From NCBI GenBank assembly GCA_014380005.1, contig JACMKT010000152.1:62001-126000 (forward strand): DNA of 64,000 nucleotides, read 5' to 3'. Positions within the stretch are counted from its first letter, which is position 1; each line of letters begins with the position of its first letter. Shown here piece by piece: positions 1 through 8,273 of this stretch. Position numbers and translations under genes: made by a program. Below the pieces are notes generated by a model that did not search any database, was not told the DNA's origin, and saw only the letters and a program-made list of their open reading frames with translations. This stretch comes from Rhodospirillales bacterium. Its GTDB lineage: Bacteria > Pseudomonadota > Alphaproteobacteria > Rhodospirillales > Magnetospirillaceae.

Positions 1-1647
1 GTCGCCGTCGGACGGTCGCTGGGAGTGGTGCATTTCGCCCTGTCCTTCGCCAACCATGCCGCCGATGTGGAAGACATGCGGGCCGCCACCGGCGACGGTG
101 CCTTTCTGATCTCCAAGATCGAGACCCTGTCGGGGCTGGCCAATCTGGAAGCCATCGCCCAGCGCTCGGACGCCTTGCTCATCGACCGTGGCGATTTGTC
201 GCGTCAGGTGCCGCTGGAACAAATTCCCGCCCGGCAGAAGGAAATCATCCGCCGCGCCAAGGTGGTGGGCCGTCCGGTCTATGTGGCGACCAATCTGCTG
301 GAATCCATGGTCACCTCGCCGCAACCTACCCGCGCCGAGGTCAACGACATCTACAATACGCTGGTGGACGGTGCCGACGGCCTTGTCTTGGCCGCCGAGA
401 CCGCCATTGGCCGCTATCCGGTGCGCTGCGCCGGCATGGTGGTCAAGCTGATCCAGCAATACGAGCAAGGCTGCCGCGACGGCGCCAGCTTCACCGATGA
501 CCCGGTTAGCCTGCTGGTGCCGCCCCATGGTGGCCGTCTGGTGCAGCGCGAGGCCAAGCCCGGCGATGTGGATGGGCTGAACCGCTTGCCCAAGATGGTG
601 GTGCCCGACACCGTGCTGATGGATTGCGAGCAGATTGCGCTTGGCACCTATTCGCCGCTCACCGGCTTTATGGACAAGGCGACGCTGGAATCAGTGCTGA
701 ACGGCAATCGGCTGCCCAGCGGCGATATTTGGACATTGCCGGTGCTGCTGGCCGCCGGTGACGGCAAGGCCGTGGCGGGGCAGCGCGTGGCCTTGACCGC
801 CGCCAACGGGCACGTTCACGCTTTGCTGGACGTCACCGATCGCTTCACCATGAATTTGGACGCCCTGGCGCGCGCGTGGTTCGGCACCGATAGCGGCGAC
901 CATCCTGGTGTCGCCCGTCTGAAGGCCGGCGGCGATACCTTCCTGGGCGGTTCGGTCACTTTGGTAGACCGCCTGCCCTCGCCCTATCGCCAATACGAAC
1001 TGACCCCGGCGCAGACCCGCTTCGTCTTCGCCCATAAGGGCTGGAGCAAGGTGGTCGGCTTCCATGGCCGCAACGTCTGTCACCGCGTGCACGAGCAGAT
1101 CCAGTTGCGCGCGATGGAGGAAACCAGCGCCGACGGCCTGTTCATCAGCCCGGTTATCGGCCCCAAGAAGCCCGGCGATTTCGTCACCGAAGCCATCATG
1201 CGCAGCTACCAGATATTGCTGGATTTCGGCATTTATCCCGAAGGCCGCGTGGTGCTGGGCAGCTTCGCCACCTATTCCCGCTATTGCGGCCCGCGCGAAG
1301 CGGTGTTCACCGCCTTGTGCCGCAAGAACATGGGTTGCAGCCATTTCATCATCGGGCGCGATCATACCGGCGTGGGCAATTTTTACGGCCCCGACGCCAA
1401 CCGCGAGCTGTTCGACAGCTTGGGCGATCTGGGCATCGCCCCGGTGTTCTTCGAATCCGTGGGTTACGACCCCGCCAGCGAGAGCTACGGCCCCATGAAT
1501 GCGGGCATGTTGCAGGCCATCAGCGGCACCCAGGTGCGCGATTTCCTGCGCAATGGCGAGAAGGTGCCGGAATGGTTCCTGCGTGAAGAAGTCCACGATA
1601 TGCTGGTGCGCGAGATGAAGCTGGGCAACCCGGTGTTCTGCGAATGA
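1..1647 (+). CDS. Fusion protein: pyruvate-kinase-like barrel domain + sulfate adenylyltransferase (ATP sulfurylase); 5' end truncated by window edge
   Basis: Frame open from base 1 (VAVGRSLGVVHFA...). N-terminal PK motifs SKIETLSGLANLEAI, DALLIDRGDLS, ATNLLESM, PTRAEVNDIYNTLVDGADGLVLAAETAIGRYP. C-terminal ATP-sulfurylase motifs YSPLTGFM, HGRNVCHRVHE, IIGRDHTGVGNFYG, ISGTQVRDFLRNGE.PEWF.R.EV. Confidence 0.85.
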   Translation, partial: VAVGRSLGVVHFALSFANHAADVEDMRAATGDGAFLISKIETLSGLANLEAIAQRSDALLIDRGDLSRQVPLEQIPARQKEIIRRAKVVGRPVYVATNLLESMVTSPQPTRAEVNDIYNTLVDGADGLVLAAETAIGRYPVRCAGMVVKLIQQYEQGCRDGASFTDDPVSLLVPPHGGRLVQREAKPGDVDGLNRLPKMVVPDTVLMDCEQIALGTYSPLTGFMDKATLESVLNGNRLPSGDIWTLPVLLAAGDGKAVAGQRVALTAANGHVHALLDVTDRFTMNLDALARAWFGTDSGDHPGVARLKAGGDTFLGGSVTLVDRLPSPYRQYELTPAQTRFVFAHKGWSKVVGFHGRNVCHRVHEQIQLRAMEETSADGLFISPVIGPKKPGDFVTEAIMRSYQILLDFGIYPEGRVVLGSFATYSRYCGPREAVFTALCRKNMGCSHFIIGRDHTGVGNFYGPDANRELFDSLGDLGIAPVFFESVGYDPASESYGPMNAGMLQAISGTQVRDFLRNGEKVPEWFLREEVHDMLVREMKLGNPVFCE

Positions 1648-2183
1648 AGCGCGCACACGTTTTCTGGTTCACCGGCCTGTCCGGTGCCGGCAAGACCACG
1701 GTGGCCGAGGGTGTGGCCGCCCTTTTGTCCGAACGGGGCGTCACCGTGGCGATCCTGGACGGTGACGACGTGCGCGCCCGCTTCCATACCCATCTGGGCT
1801 TTTCCGAAGCCGACATCAAAGAGAACAACCGGCTGATCGGTCTGCTGTGCCAGGAACAGCGCGGCGATGCCGACGTGATTCTGGTGCCGGTGATCGCGCC
1901 CTACCGCAGCGCCCGCCAATCGGCCCGCGATACCTTGTCGCCGGATTTCCATGAGGTCCATTTCAGCGCCAGCGTTGACACCGTTGCCGCCCGTGACGTC
2001 AAGGGCATGTACCGCGCCGCCCGCGACGGCAAGATCACCAATCTGATCGGCTTTTCCCCCTCTGCCCCCTACGAGCCCCCGGAGCACGCGGATTTCACCA
2101 TCGACAGCGGCAGCGAGCCGGTGAGCGATTCGGTGGGCCGCCTGTTCCGCCATGTGTTGGGCGTCCTCGGACAGCCATGCTGA
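1644..2183 (+). CDS. cysC: Adenylylsulfate (APS) kinase
   Basis: P-loop FTGLSGAGKTTVAEG, DGDDVR, LGFSEADIKENNR, VIAPYRSAR, RDVKGMYRAARDGKI, YEPPEHADFTID; start overlaps previous stop. Confidence 0.85.
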   Translation: MKRAHVFWFTGLSGAGKTTVAEGVAALLSERGVTVAILDGDDVRARFHTHLGFSEADIKENNRLIGLLCQEQRGDADVILVPVIAPYRSARQSARDTLSPDFHEVHFSASVDTVAARDVKGMYRAARDGKITNLIGFSPSAPYEPPEHADFTIDSGSEPVSDSVGRLFRHVLGVLGQPC

Positions 2184-3940
2184 GCACCATCCGCAGCTTT
2201 TTCCGGACGGTCGGCACCTTGCCCCATACCTGGAGCAACGTGGCCATTACCGCCTTGGCCGGTTTGGCTGAGGGAATGGGTTTGGCATTGTTCGTGCCGC
2301 TGTTCGCCCATCTGGACAATCAAACCGGGGCTGCGGTGGGGGCCAGCTTGCCGGTGGTGGGCAAGTTCCTGCCCGATCTGGACTTCATGGTGCTGCTGGT
2401 GCTGGTGCTGGTGCTGGTGATCGGCTCGTTCGCGCTGTCCCTGCTGCGCGACCGCCGTTTGCTGCGCAGTAAATACGACCATATCGCCCGTTCGCGGAGC
2501 CAGCTGATCGAAGCGGTTCTGGGCGCCAGCTGGCCCCATCTGTCCCGTCAGGCCAGCGGCGACCTCACCAATCTGGTGGTGGTGGAAAACCAGCGCCTGG
2601 GCAATGCGCTGACCTATCAGGTCCATATTCTGGGCACCACGGTTCAGATCGTCATCTACGCCATCCTCAGCGCCGCCCTGTCCCTGCCGCTGACCGGGGC
2701 CTTGGCGGTGTTGGCGGTGGTGGCGGCGGCGGCGGTTGGCCCCTTCGTGCGCAAGTCGCGCCGCCTGGGCTTTCAGACCAACAAGACCAACCGGGAATTC
2801 GGCTTTCATCTGGTGGATTACCTGAAGGGCACAAGGCTCATCAAGGTCACCGGCGCCGAGGGCCATATGGTCACCCATCTGGGTCGGCTGGCGCGCAATA
2901 TCTCGGACGTGTTCGTGGGGGCCGAGACCAATCTGGCGCTGACCAATTTCCTGGTGCAATGCATCCCCGTACTGGCCTTCGGCGCGCTGTTCGCCCTGGC
3001 CTATGCGGGGCTTGGCCTCAACGGGCCGGTGCTGATTACCTTCTTCGTCATCCTGTCGCGCATGGGCCCCCGGCTGATCCAACTGCTTCAGCATTTCCAG
3101 GCCTATGTGACCAATATCCCGTCGTTGGCCCCCATCGAGGCCGCTTTGGCGGAGTGCCGTGCCAACCGCGAGGCCTTGGACAACACCGCCGGGCACCATT
3201 TCGAGCGTCTGGAAACCGGCCTGACCTTCGAAGATGTGGTGCTGCGCTACGATGCCGACGGCGCGCCGGCCTTGGATGGGCTCAGCTTCACCGTGGGCCG
3301 TAATGAGATGATCGGCGTGGTAGGCGGTTCCGGTGCCGGTAAGTCCAGCCTGATCGACCTTGTGGCTGCCTTGCGCCGCCCCACCACGGGTCGGGTGCTG
3401 GTGGATGGTGTGCCGCTGGATGACATGGATCTGGTGTCGTGGCGCTCGCGTATCGGCTACGTCACCCAGGACATCATCCTGTTCAACGGCACCGTGCGTG
3501 AGAACCTGCTGGTCGGCCATCCCGGTGCCAGCGAGCAAGACATCGCCAACGCCCTGTCCCTGGCAAATCTGGATGCGGTCATCGCTAATCTGCCCCAGGG
3601 CCTCGACACCGTGGTGGGCGAAAGCGGCGTGCGGCTGTCGGGTGGGCAGAAGCAGCGTCTGGCCCTGGCCCGCGCTTTGGTGGGCAACCCGCAACTGCTG
3701 TTGCTGGACGAGGCCACCAGCGCGCTGGACAATGATTCCGAGCGTCAGGTGCAGGACGCCATCGAAAGCATCGCCCACCGGCTGACCATCATCGTCATCG
3801 CCCACCGCCTGTCCTCGGTGCGCAAGGCGGATCGCATCCATGTCATGGAACGCGGTCGCATCCTGGAAACCGGCAGCTTCGACGAATTGCTCGCCAAGGG
3901 CGGCCGCTTCGCCGAATTGCACGCCGTTCAGTTCACGTGA
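2177..3940 (+). CDS. ABC transporter, fused permease/ATP-binding protein (MsbA/PglK-like exporter)
   Basis: N-terminal TM segments; Walker A GGSGAGKSS, signature LSGGQKQRLALARAL, Walker B LLLLDEATSALD. Confidence 0.92.
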   Translation: MLSTIRSFFRTVGTLPHTWSNVAITALAGLAEGMGLALFVPLFAHLDNQTGAAVGASLPVVGKFLPDLDFMVLLVLVLVLVIGSFALSLLRDRRLLRSKYDHIARSRSQLIEAVLGASWPHLSRQASGDLTNLVVVENQRLGNALTYQVHILGTTVQIVIYAILSAALSLPLTGALAVLAVVAAAAVGPFVRKSRRLGFQTNKTNREFGFHLVDYLKGTRLIKVTGAEGHMVTHLGRLARNISDVFVGAETNLALTNFLVQCIPVLAFGALFALAYAGLGLNGPVLITFFVILSRMGPRLIQLLQHFQAYVTNIPSLAPIEAALAECRANREALDNTAGHHFERLETGLTFEDVVLRYDADGAPALDGLSFTVGRNEMIGVVGGSGAGKSSLIDLVAALRRPTTGRVLVDGVPLDDMDLVSWRSRIGYVTQDIILFNGTVRENLLVGHPGASEQDIANALSLANLDAVIANLPQGLDTVVGESGVRLSGGQKQRLALARALVGNPQLLLLDEATSALDNDSERQVQDAIESIAHRLTIIVIAHRLSSVRKADRIHVMERGRILETGSFDELLAKGGRFAELHAVQFT

Positions 3941-3947
3941 GGAGCCC

Positions 3948-4565
3948 ATGCGCGTCGCTCTGACCATGCGTGTCACCCAAGCTTCGGGATATGTGGAGCC
4001 GCGCGATGCCATCAGCCATGACTGGATTGTCCGCTTGGCGGAGTGGCAGATGGTGCCGCTGCTGGTGCCCAACGCGTTGCCCGATCCCGCCGCCTATCTG
4101 GACGCGTTGGCGCCTGATCTGCTGGTGTTGACCGGCGGTGAAGACACCGGCGTGTCGCCCGAGCGCGACCGCACCGAAACCCTCCTGTTGGATGCCGCCA
4201 TCACGCGCGGGATTCCCGTGCTGGGGGTGTGCCGCGGCCTGCAATTGATCAACGCCTGCTTCGGCGGCCACTTGGTTGCGGTGACCGGCCACGTCGCCAC
4301 CGAGCATGCGCTTCAGGTGGCCGGCCCGTGGCAGCCCTTGATCGGCAGTGGGCCACGGGTAAATTCCTATCACAATTTTGCCATTCCCGCCGAAGGGTTG
4401 GGCGCCGGCCTCGAAGCGCTGGCGACCGACGAGTGCGGCAATGTGGAAGCCGTCCGCGCCCCCGGCCTTTCGCTGGCGGGGATCATGTGGCACCCTGAAC
4501 GCCACGCCGCCCGCTCCGAGGATCGGCTTTTCATGACCCGTCTGGCCGCCAAGGATCTCCCATGA
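3948..4565 (+). CDS. Class I glutamine-amidotransferase-like / peptidase C26 hydrolase (candidate gamma-glutamyl-CDP-amidate hydrolase type)
   Basis: LTGGEDTGVSPERDRTE, nucleophile motif LGVCRGLQLIN, VNSYHNFAI, MWHPER; ATG at 3948 after a GGAG. Confidence 0.82.
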   Translation: MRVALTMRVTQASGYVEPRDAISHDWIVRLAEWQMVPLLVPNALPDPAAYLDALAPDLLVLTGGEDTGVSPERDRTETLLLDAAITRGIPVLGVCRGLQLINACFGGHLVAVTGHVATEHALQVAGPWQPLIGSGPRVNSYHNFAIPAEGLGAGLEALATDECGNVEAVRAPGLSLAGIMWHPERHAARSEDRLFMTRLAAKDLP

Positions 4566-5353
4566 GCACCAACGCCATCATCCTCGCCGCCGGCAGCGGC
4601 AGCCGCCTGCGTCCCTATACGGACGACCGCCCCAAATCCATGGTGGAACTGGGCGGCATGACCCTGCTGGAGCGCCAATTGGCGACGCTGCGGGCCGCCG
4701 GAATCCAAGACGTGACCCTGGTGGTGGGTTACCGGGCCGAGGCCTTCGACCGCCTGGGTCTGGACACGGTGGTCAATCCGCTGTGGGAAACCACCAACAT
4801 GGTCGAAACCCTGTTCTGTGCCGAGGACCGTCTGCGCGAGGACACCGTGGTGGCCTATGCCGACATCGTCTACGAGCCCAGGGTGATCGGCGCTTTGCTT
4901 GCCAGCACCCATGATGCGTCGGTCATCGTGGACCGGGGCTGGCGTGCCTATTGGGAAATGCGTTCGCCCAACCCGCTGGACGATGCCGAAACCCTGCGCC
5001 TTGCCGCCGATGGCAGCATCCTCGAAATCGGCAACAAGCCCACCACCCTGGACGAGATCGAGGCCCAGTATATCGGCCTGATGCGGTTCCAGGGTAACGG
5101 CGTGGATACCCTCAAGCGCACCCGCGCCGAGCTGGGCAGCATCCGCCGCCCGTGGATGGACCGTCGTCCGCTGGAAAAGGCCTACATGACCGATCTGCTC
5201 ATGGAAATGGTGCTGCGCGGCCGGGCGCCCCATGCCGTTCCCATCGATAACGGTTGGCTTGAGATCGACACGGTTTCAGATTATGAAAAGGCCCTCGCGA
5301 TGCTGGCCGACAATCGCATCGCCACTTTTTACGAGCTGTTTCCTCCTCGATGA
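4562..5353 (+). CDS. Sugar/phospho-metabolite nucleotidyltransferase (phosphocholine/phosphoglutamine cytidylyltransferase-like)
   Basis: IILAAGSGSRLRPYTDDRPKSMVELGG, NPLWETTNMVETLFCA, WLEIDTVSDYEKA; 4-bp overlap with previous gene. Confidence 0.82.
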   Translation: MSTNAIILAAGSGSRLRPYTDDRPKSMVELGGMTLLERQLATLRAAGIQDVTLVVGYRAEAFDRLGLDTVVNPLWETTNMVETLFCAEDRLREDTVVAYADIVYEPRVIGALLASTHDASVIVDRGWRAYWEMRSPNPLDDAETLRLAADGSILEIGNKPTTLDEIEAQYIGLMRFQGNGVDTLKRTRAELGSIRRPWMDRRPLEKAYMTDLLMEMVLRGRAPHAVPIDNGWLEIDTVSDYEKALAMLADNRIATFYELFPPR

Positions 5354-7074
5354 CCCAAACAAAGCCCAATGTGCTGTTCATCACGGTCGATGCTCTCAGA
5401 GCCGACCGGTGCAGCGTATATGGCTATGGGCGCCCGACGACCCCCAATCTGGAGCGCTTGGCTCAGCGGGCGCTGGTGTGTGACCACGCCTATTCCTCGG
5501 CGGCATTCACGCAGGGGTCGTTTCCCACCATCATGACGTCCTCGTCGCCACTTGCGCATGGCGGTTTTGACAATGGAGCCGTGGGGCGCCCGCCAACCGT
5601 TTTCCAGGCCTTCGCGGAATCGGGTTACGACGTCAAACTGCTATCGACGTTCAAGTGGGTGACGCGCTACTTCGGTTATGGCGAGGGGGCTGAACACGAA
5701 GAACATCTTTATTCCCCTAAGGGATTGATGGGCACTGCCGTCAACCGGACGAAAAGCACGATTTCTCTTTATAAAAAAAACGCCATTTCCGAAGTGGAAA
5801 TGGTTGAGCATGTTTCTCCGGTGTTTGAAGGCTTATTCGATAATATCGAAGATTTCTGCCAAAAACGAATTCAGAATGATGGCAAGTACAAGGCCATATT
5901 GTCTGGCACCAATGTCATGCAAGATGGCTTCGATTTCGGAAAAATAGCAAAGGTTACCGCGGCTCATCGTGGTGAATTCCGAGCAAATCCGACCGCATAT
6001 GTTAAAAAATACTTCAAGAAAATGCCAGAAGCGCATGAATGGATTGCCGCAGATTGGCGTTATTGCCGTAAGCCAAGCCGCCTTGTGCAGGAGATCGGCA
6101 ACCGCCTGATCGACCTTATCCTAGGGTGCATCGATAAAAAGGCGGTGATTCTGCGTAAAAGCCGGATCAAGCAGTTTGTCGATGGCAGCGCGCTCGCCGA
6201 TCACGTGATCAACACCATCACCGGCGCGCGGACGGATCGTCCCTTCTTCATTTGGACGCATTTTATCGACACCCATGTTCCTTACCTGCCGGGCAGCGGG
6301 AAGAACTGGTGGCGCAAGGCGCCCGACCTTCTGGCCCAAGTCGGTCATGACCGTAACTTGGATCTATCGGTAGCCCCCTTCAAGCGGCCGCAGAAACCCG
6401 AGCATGTGCCGGTGTGGTCGTGCCTGTATGATGCGGCGGTGCGCTATGTGGACGAGCAGATCGGTCGGATCCTGGACACGTTGGAGGCCACCGGCCTGCG
6501 CGACAACACATTGGTTGTTTTTCTGTCCGACCATGGCGAGGAATTGGGTGAGCACGGCAATTTCAGCCACTACTTCACTCTGTATCGCCACAATACCTGG
6601 GTGCCGATGATCTTTGCCCCGCCGTCGTCGGCAGCGGGGCGACGTTTGCCGGGCATGGCCTCGTTGGCCGACGCGGCGCCGACCATGGCCGGTTATTGCG
6701 GGGTTAAGGCGCCTGCCGGGTGGGATGGTCTTGACCTGAGCGGGATGATTTCGGGCCCCAGGACACATTTGGTGCAAGAATCTTTTTATGGCGGCAATTG
6801 CCTGTTCGACAAGCGGCCACTTTATATGGCGGCCCGGTCGACGGATTTCTCCATGATTTGGAAAGAATATGTGGATCCGGATGATCGGTTGAGCCCGCCT
6901 GGACCCCAATTGTACGACTTGAGGCAGGATCCGCTCGAACTGGCAAATATCTATTCGCCAGATCACCCCCAGGCGGAAATCCTGGAGCGTTTGATCATGC
7001 AGCGGATGGCGGAGATGCCGGAGATCGGCGCCGACCGGGTGCGGGCCAATTTCCCCCATTTGGGCGGGAGCTGA
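5350..7074 (+). CDS. Alkaline phosphatase superfamily / sulfatase-like protein
   Basis: NVLFITVDALRADRCSVYGYGRPTTPNLERLA, FIWTHFIDTHVPYLP, VVFLSDHGEELGEHG; no CxPxR formylglycine motif at the nucleophile region (AAFTQGSFPTIMT). Confidence 0.85.
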   Translation: MTQTKPNVLFITVDALRADRCSVYGYGRPTTPNLERLAQRALVCDHAYSSAAFTQGSFPTIMTSSSPLAHGGFDNGAVGRPPTVFQAFAESGYDVKLLSTFKWVTRYFGYGEGAEHEEHLYSPKGLMGTAVNRTKSTISLYKKNAISEVEMVEHVSPVFEGLFDNIEDFCQKRIQNDGKYKAILSGTNVMQDGFDFGKIAKVTAAHRGEFRANPTAYVKKYFKKMPEAHEWIAADWRYCRKPSRLVQEIGNRLIDLILGCIDKKAVILRKSRIKQFVDGSALADHVINTITGARTDRPFFIWTHFIDTHVPYLPGSGKNWWRKAPDLLAQVGHDRNLDLSVAPFKRPQKPEHVPVWSCLYDAAVRYVDEQIGRILDTLEATGLRDNTLVVFLSDHGEELGEHGNFSHYFTLYRHNTWVPMIFAPPSSAAGRRLPGMASLADAAPTMAGYCGVKAPAGWDGLDLSGMISGPRTHLVQESFYGGNCLFDKRPLYMAARSTDFSMIWKEYVDPDDRLSPPGPQLYDLRQDPLELANIYSPDHPQAEILERLIMQRMAEMPEIGADRVRANFPHLGGS

Positions 7075-7090
7075 GGATGGGAGAATTCCA

Positions 7091-7600
7091 ATGGTGATCT
7101 GGCTCATTGGTCTTTCGGGGGCCGGCAAGACGACTTTGGGTCGGGCGCTGTATGAACGGATGAAGCCCCAGCTTCCGAATCTTGTCCTCGTCGATGGAGA
7201 CGAGTTCCGCGAGGTGATGGGTAACGATATCGGCTTCACCTATGAGGACCGCCTCAAGAACGCCGAACGTTTCTCAAAATTCTGCCGGTTTTTGGACAAG
7301 CAGGGAATTCACCTAATCTGCTGTGTACTTTCAAATTTCCCCGATTGGCAGAAATGGAACCGGGAAAATTTGTCAGAGTATTATGAAATTTTTGTCGATA
7401 CCAATATTGATATTCTGGCTCAGCGCGATATTAAGAATATATACGCTAGGGCAAGGCGAGGTGAGGCGAAGAATGTCGTCGGCTATGATATTCCGTTCAT
7501 CAAGCCAAATGCCCATCTTGTCGTGAACAATGATGAAGTGCGCGTGGACGTTACTCCTTTGGTTGATAAAATTATAAACAATCTACCGAAACTTTCCTAA
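7091..7600 (+). CDS. Divergent adenylylsulfate-kinase-like kinase (candidate CDP-amidate kinase type)
   Basis: P-loop IGLSGAGKTTLGRALY, VDGDEFREVMG, RDIKNIYARARRGEAKNVVGYDIPF; lacks the I(S/A)PYRxxR motif, has LSNFPDWQKWNREN instead. Confidence 0.75.
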   Translation: MVIWLIGLSGAGKTTLGRALYERMKPQLPNLVLVDGDEFREVMGNDIGFTYEDRLKNAERFSKFCRFLDKQGIHLICCVLSNFPDWQKWNRENLSEYYEIFVDTNIDILAQRDIKNIYARARRGEAKNVVGYDIPFIKPNAHLVVNNDEVRVDVTPLVDKIINNLPKLS

Positions 7601-7610
7601 CGAGGTAAGC

Positions 7611-8198
7611 ATGCACAGCATATATTTGATCAGGCATGGAAAGTCCTCCTTGGATGGTGCCGAAGCCGAGCGTGGTTTGACCGAGGAAGGTCACGGTCAC
7701 GCCAAGGCGATCGCCGCGCGGATCTTGGCGGTCGAACCCAATGTGCGGGCGATTTTTTCCAGCCCCTATAAGCGTGCCGTGCTGACGGTTGAACCGCTCT
7801 CGCAGAGCCTTGGGCTGCCGATTGCTGTGGTCGACGACCTGCACGAAAAGCACATCACCGATCAGGCCGACGCGGACATCAAGCAAGCCCGCCGGCAGAT
7901 GTGGTCTGACCCGAATTGGAAGTTCCCGGACGGCGAAAGCAATGTGGAAGCACAGACGCGGGCGCTCAATGGTCTGGCAGCGATCCGTGCGCAGGTGCCC
8001 GAGGGTAGCGTTGTCGCCGGGGCGCATGGGACGTTGATTGCGCTCATCTTGAACGCTTTCGATCCGGCCTTTGGCTACGATGCGTGGCTTAGCATGCCGA
8101 TGCCAGATATCTATCGCCTGGATTTCGACGGCGACCGGTTCGTGCGGCGCGAGCACATCGGCTGCCCAGTGGACGACGCCTTTAAAGTTACGGGTTGA
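7611..8198 (+). CDS. Histidine phosphatase (phosphoglycerate mutase-like) family protein
   Basis: LIRHGKSSLDG...GLTEEGHGHAKAIA, FSSPYKRAVLT, VAGAHGTLI. Confidence 0.85.
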   Translation: MHSIYLIRHGKSSLDGAEAERGLTEEGHGHAKAIAARILAVEPNVRAIFSSPYKRAVLTVEPLSQSLGLPIAVVDDLHEKHITDQADADIKQARRQMWSDPNWKFPDGESNVEAQTRALNGLAAIRAQVPEGSVVAGAHGTLIALILNAFDPAFGYDAWLSMPMPDIYRLDFDGDRFVRREHIGCPVDDAFKVTG

Positions 8199-8233
8199 GT
8201 ATTGCCCCGCTTGTAAACGTGACATGAACTCGC

Positions 8234-8248
8234 CCGGCTAAGAGCCGG
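8234..8248. other. Small intergenic hairpin CCGGCT-AAG-AGCCGG (no T-tract)
   Basis: Perfect 6-bp inverted repeat read directly. Confidence 0.35.
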
Positions 8249-8273
8249 CGGCTTTCATCGGAAGGAAAAACGC

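Noticed and set aside
1-1647. First ORF as the missing L-glutamine kinase (Cj1418-like)
   Set aside because: Cj1418 resembles PEP synthase/PPDK (ATP-grasp + PEP-utiliser); this ORF resembles pyruvate kinase + ATP sulfurylase, a different fold.
2395-2420. CTGGTG hexanucleotide repeat, possible phase-variable tract
   Set aside because: It encodes the (LV)n of a transmembrane helix in the ABC transporter and six-base units cannot shift frame; ordinary codon bias explains it.
1644-7600. Simple reading as a sulfate-assimilation operon with a sulfatase
   Set aside because: No cysH/cysI/cysDN is seen, the sulfatase-like protein lacks CxPxR, and the second kinase lacks APS motifs; polysaccharide modification fits better.
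8234-8248. Intergenic hairpin as a terminator between phosphatase and methyltransferase
   Set aside because: Only 6 bp stem and no T-tract; probably not a transcription stop.
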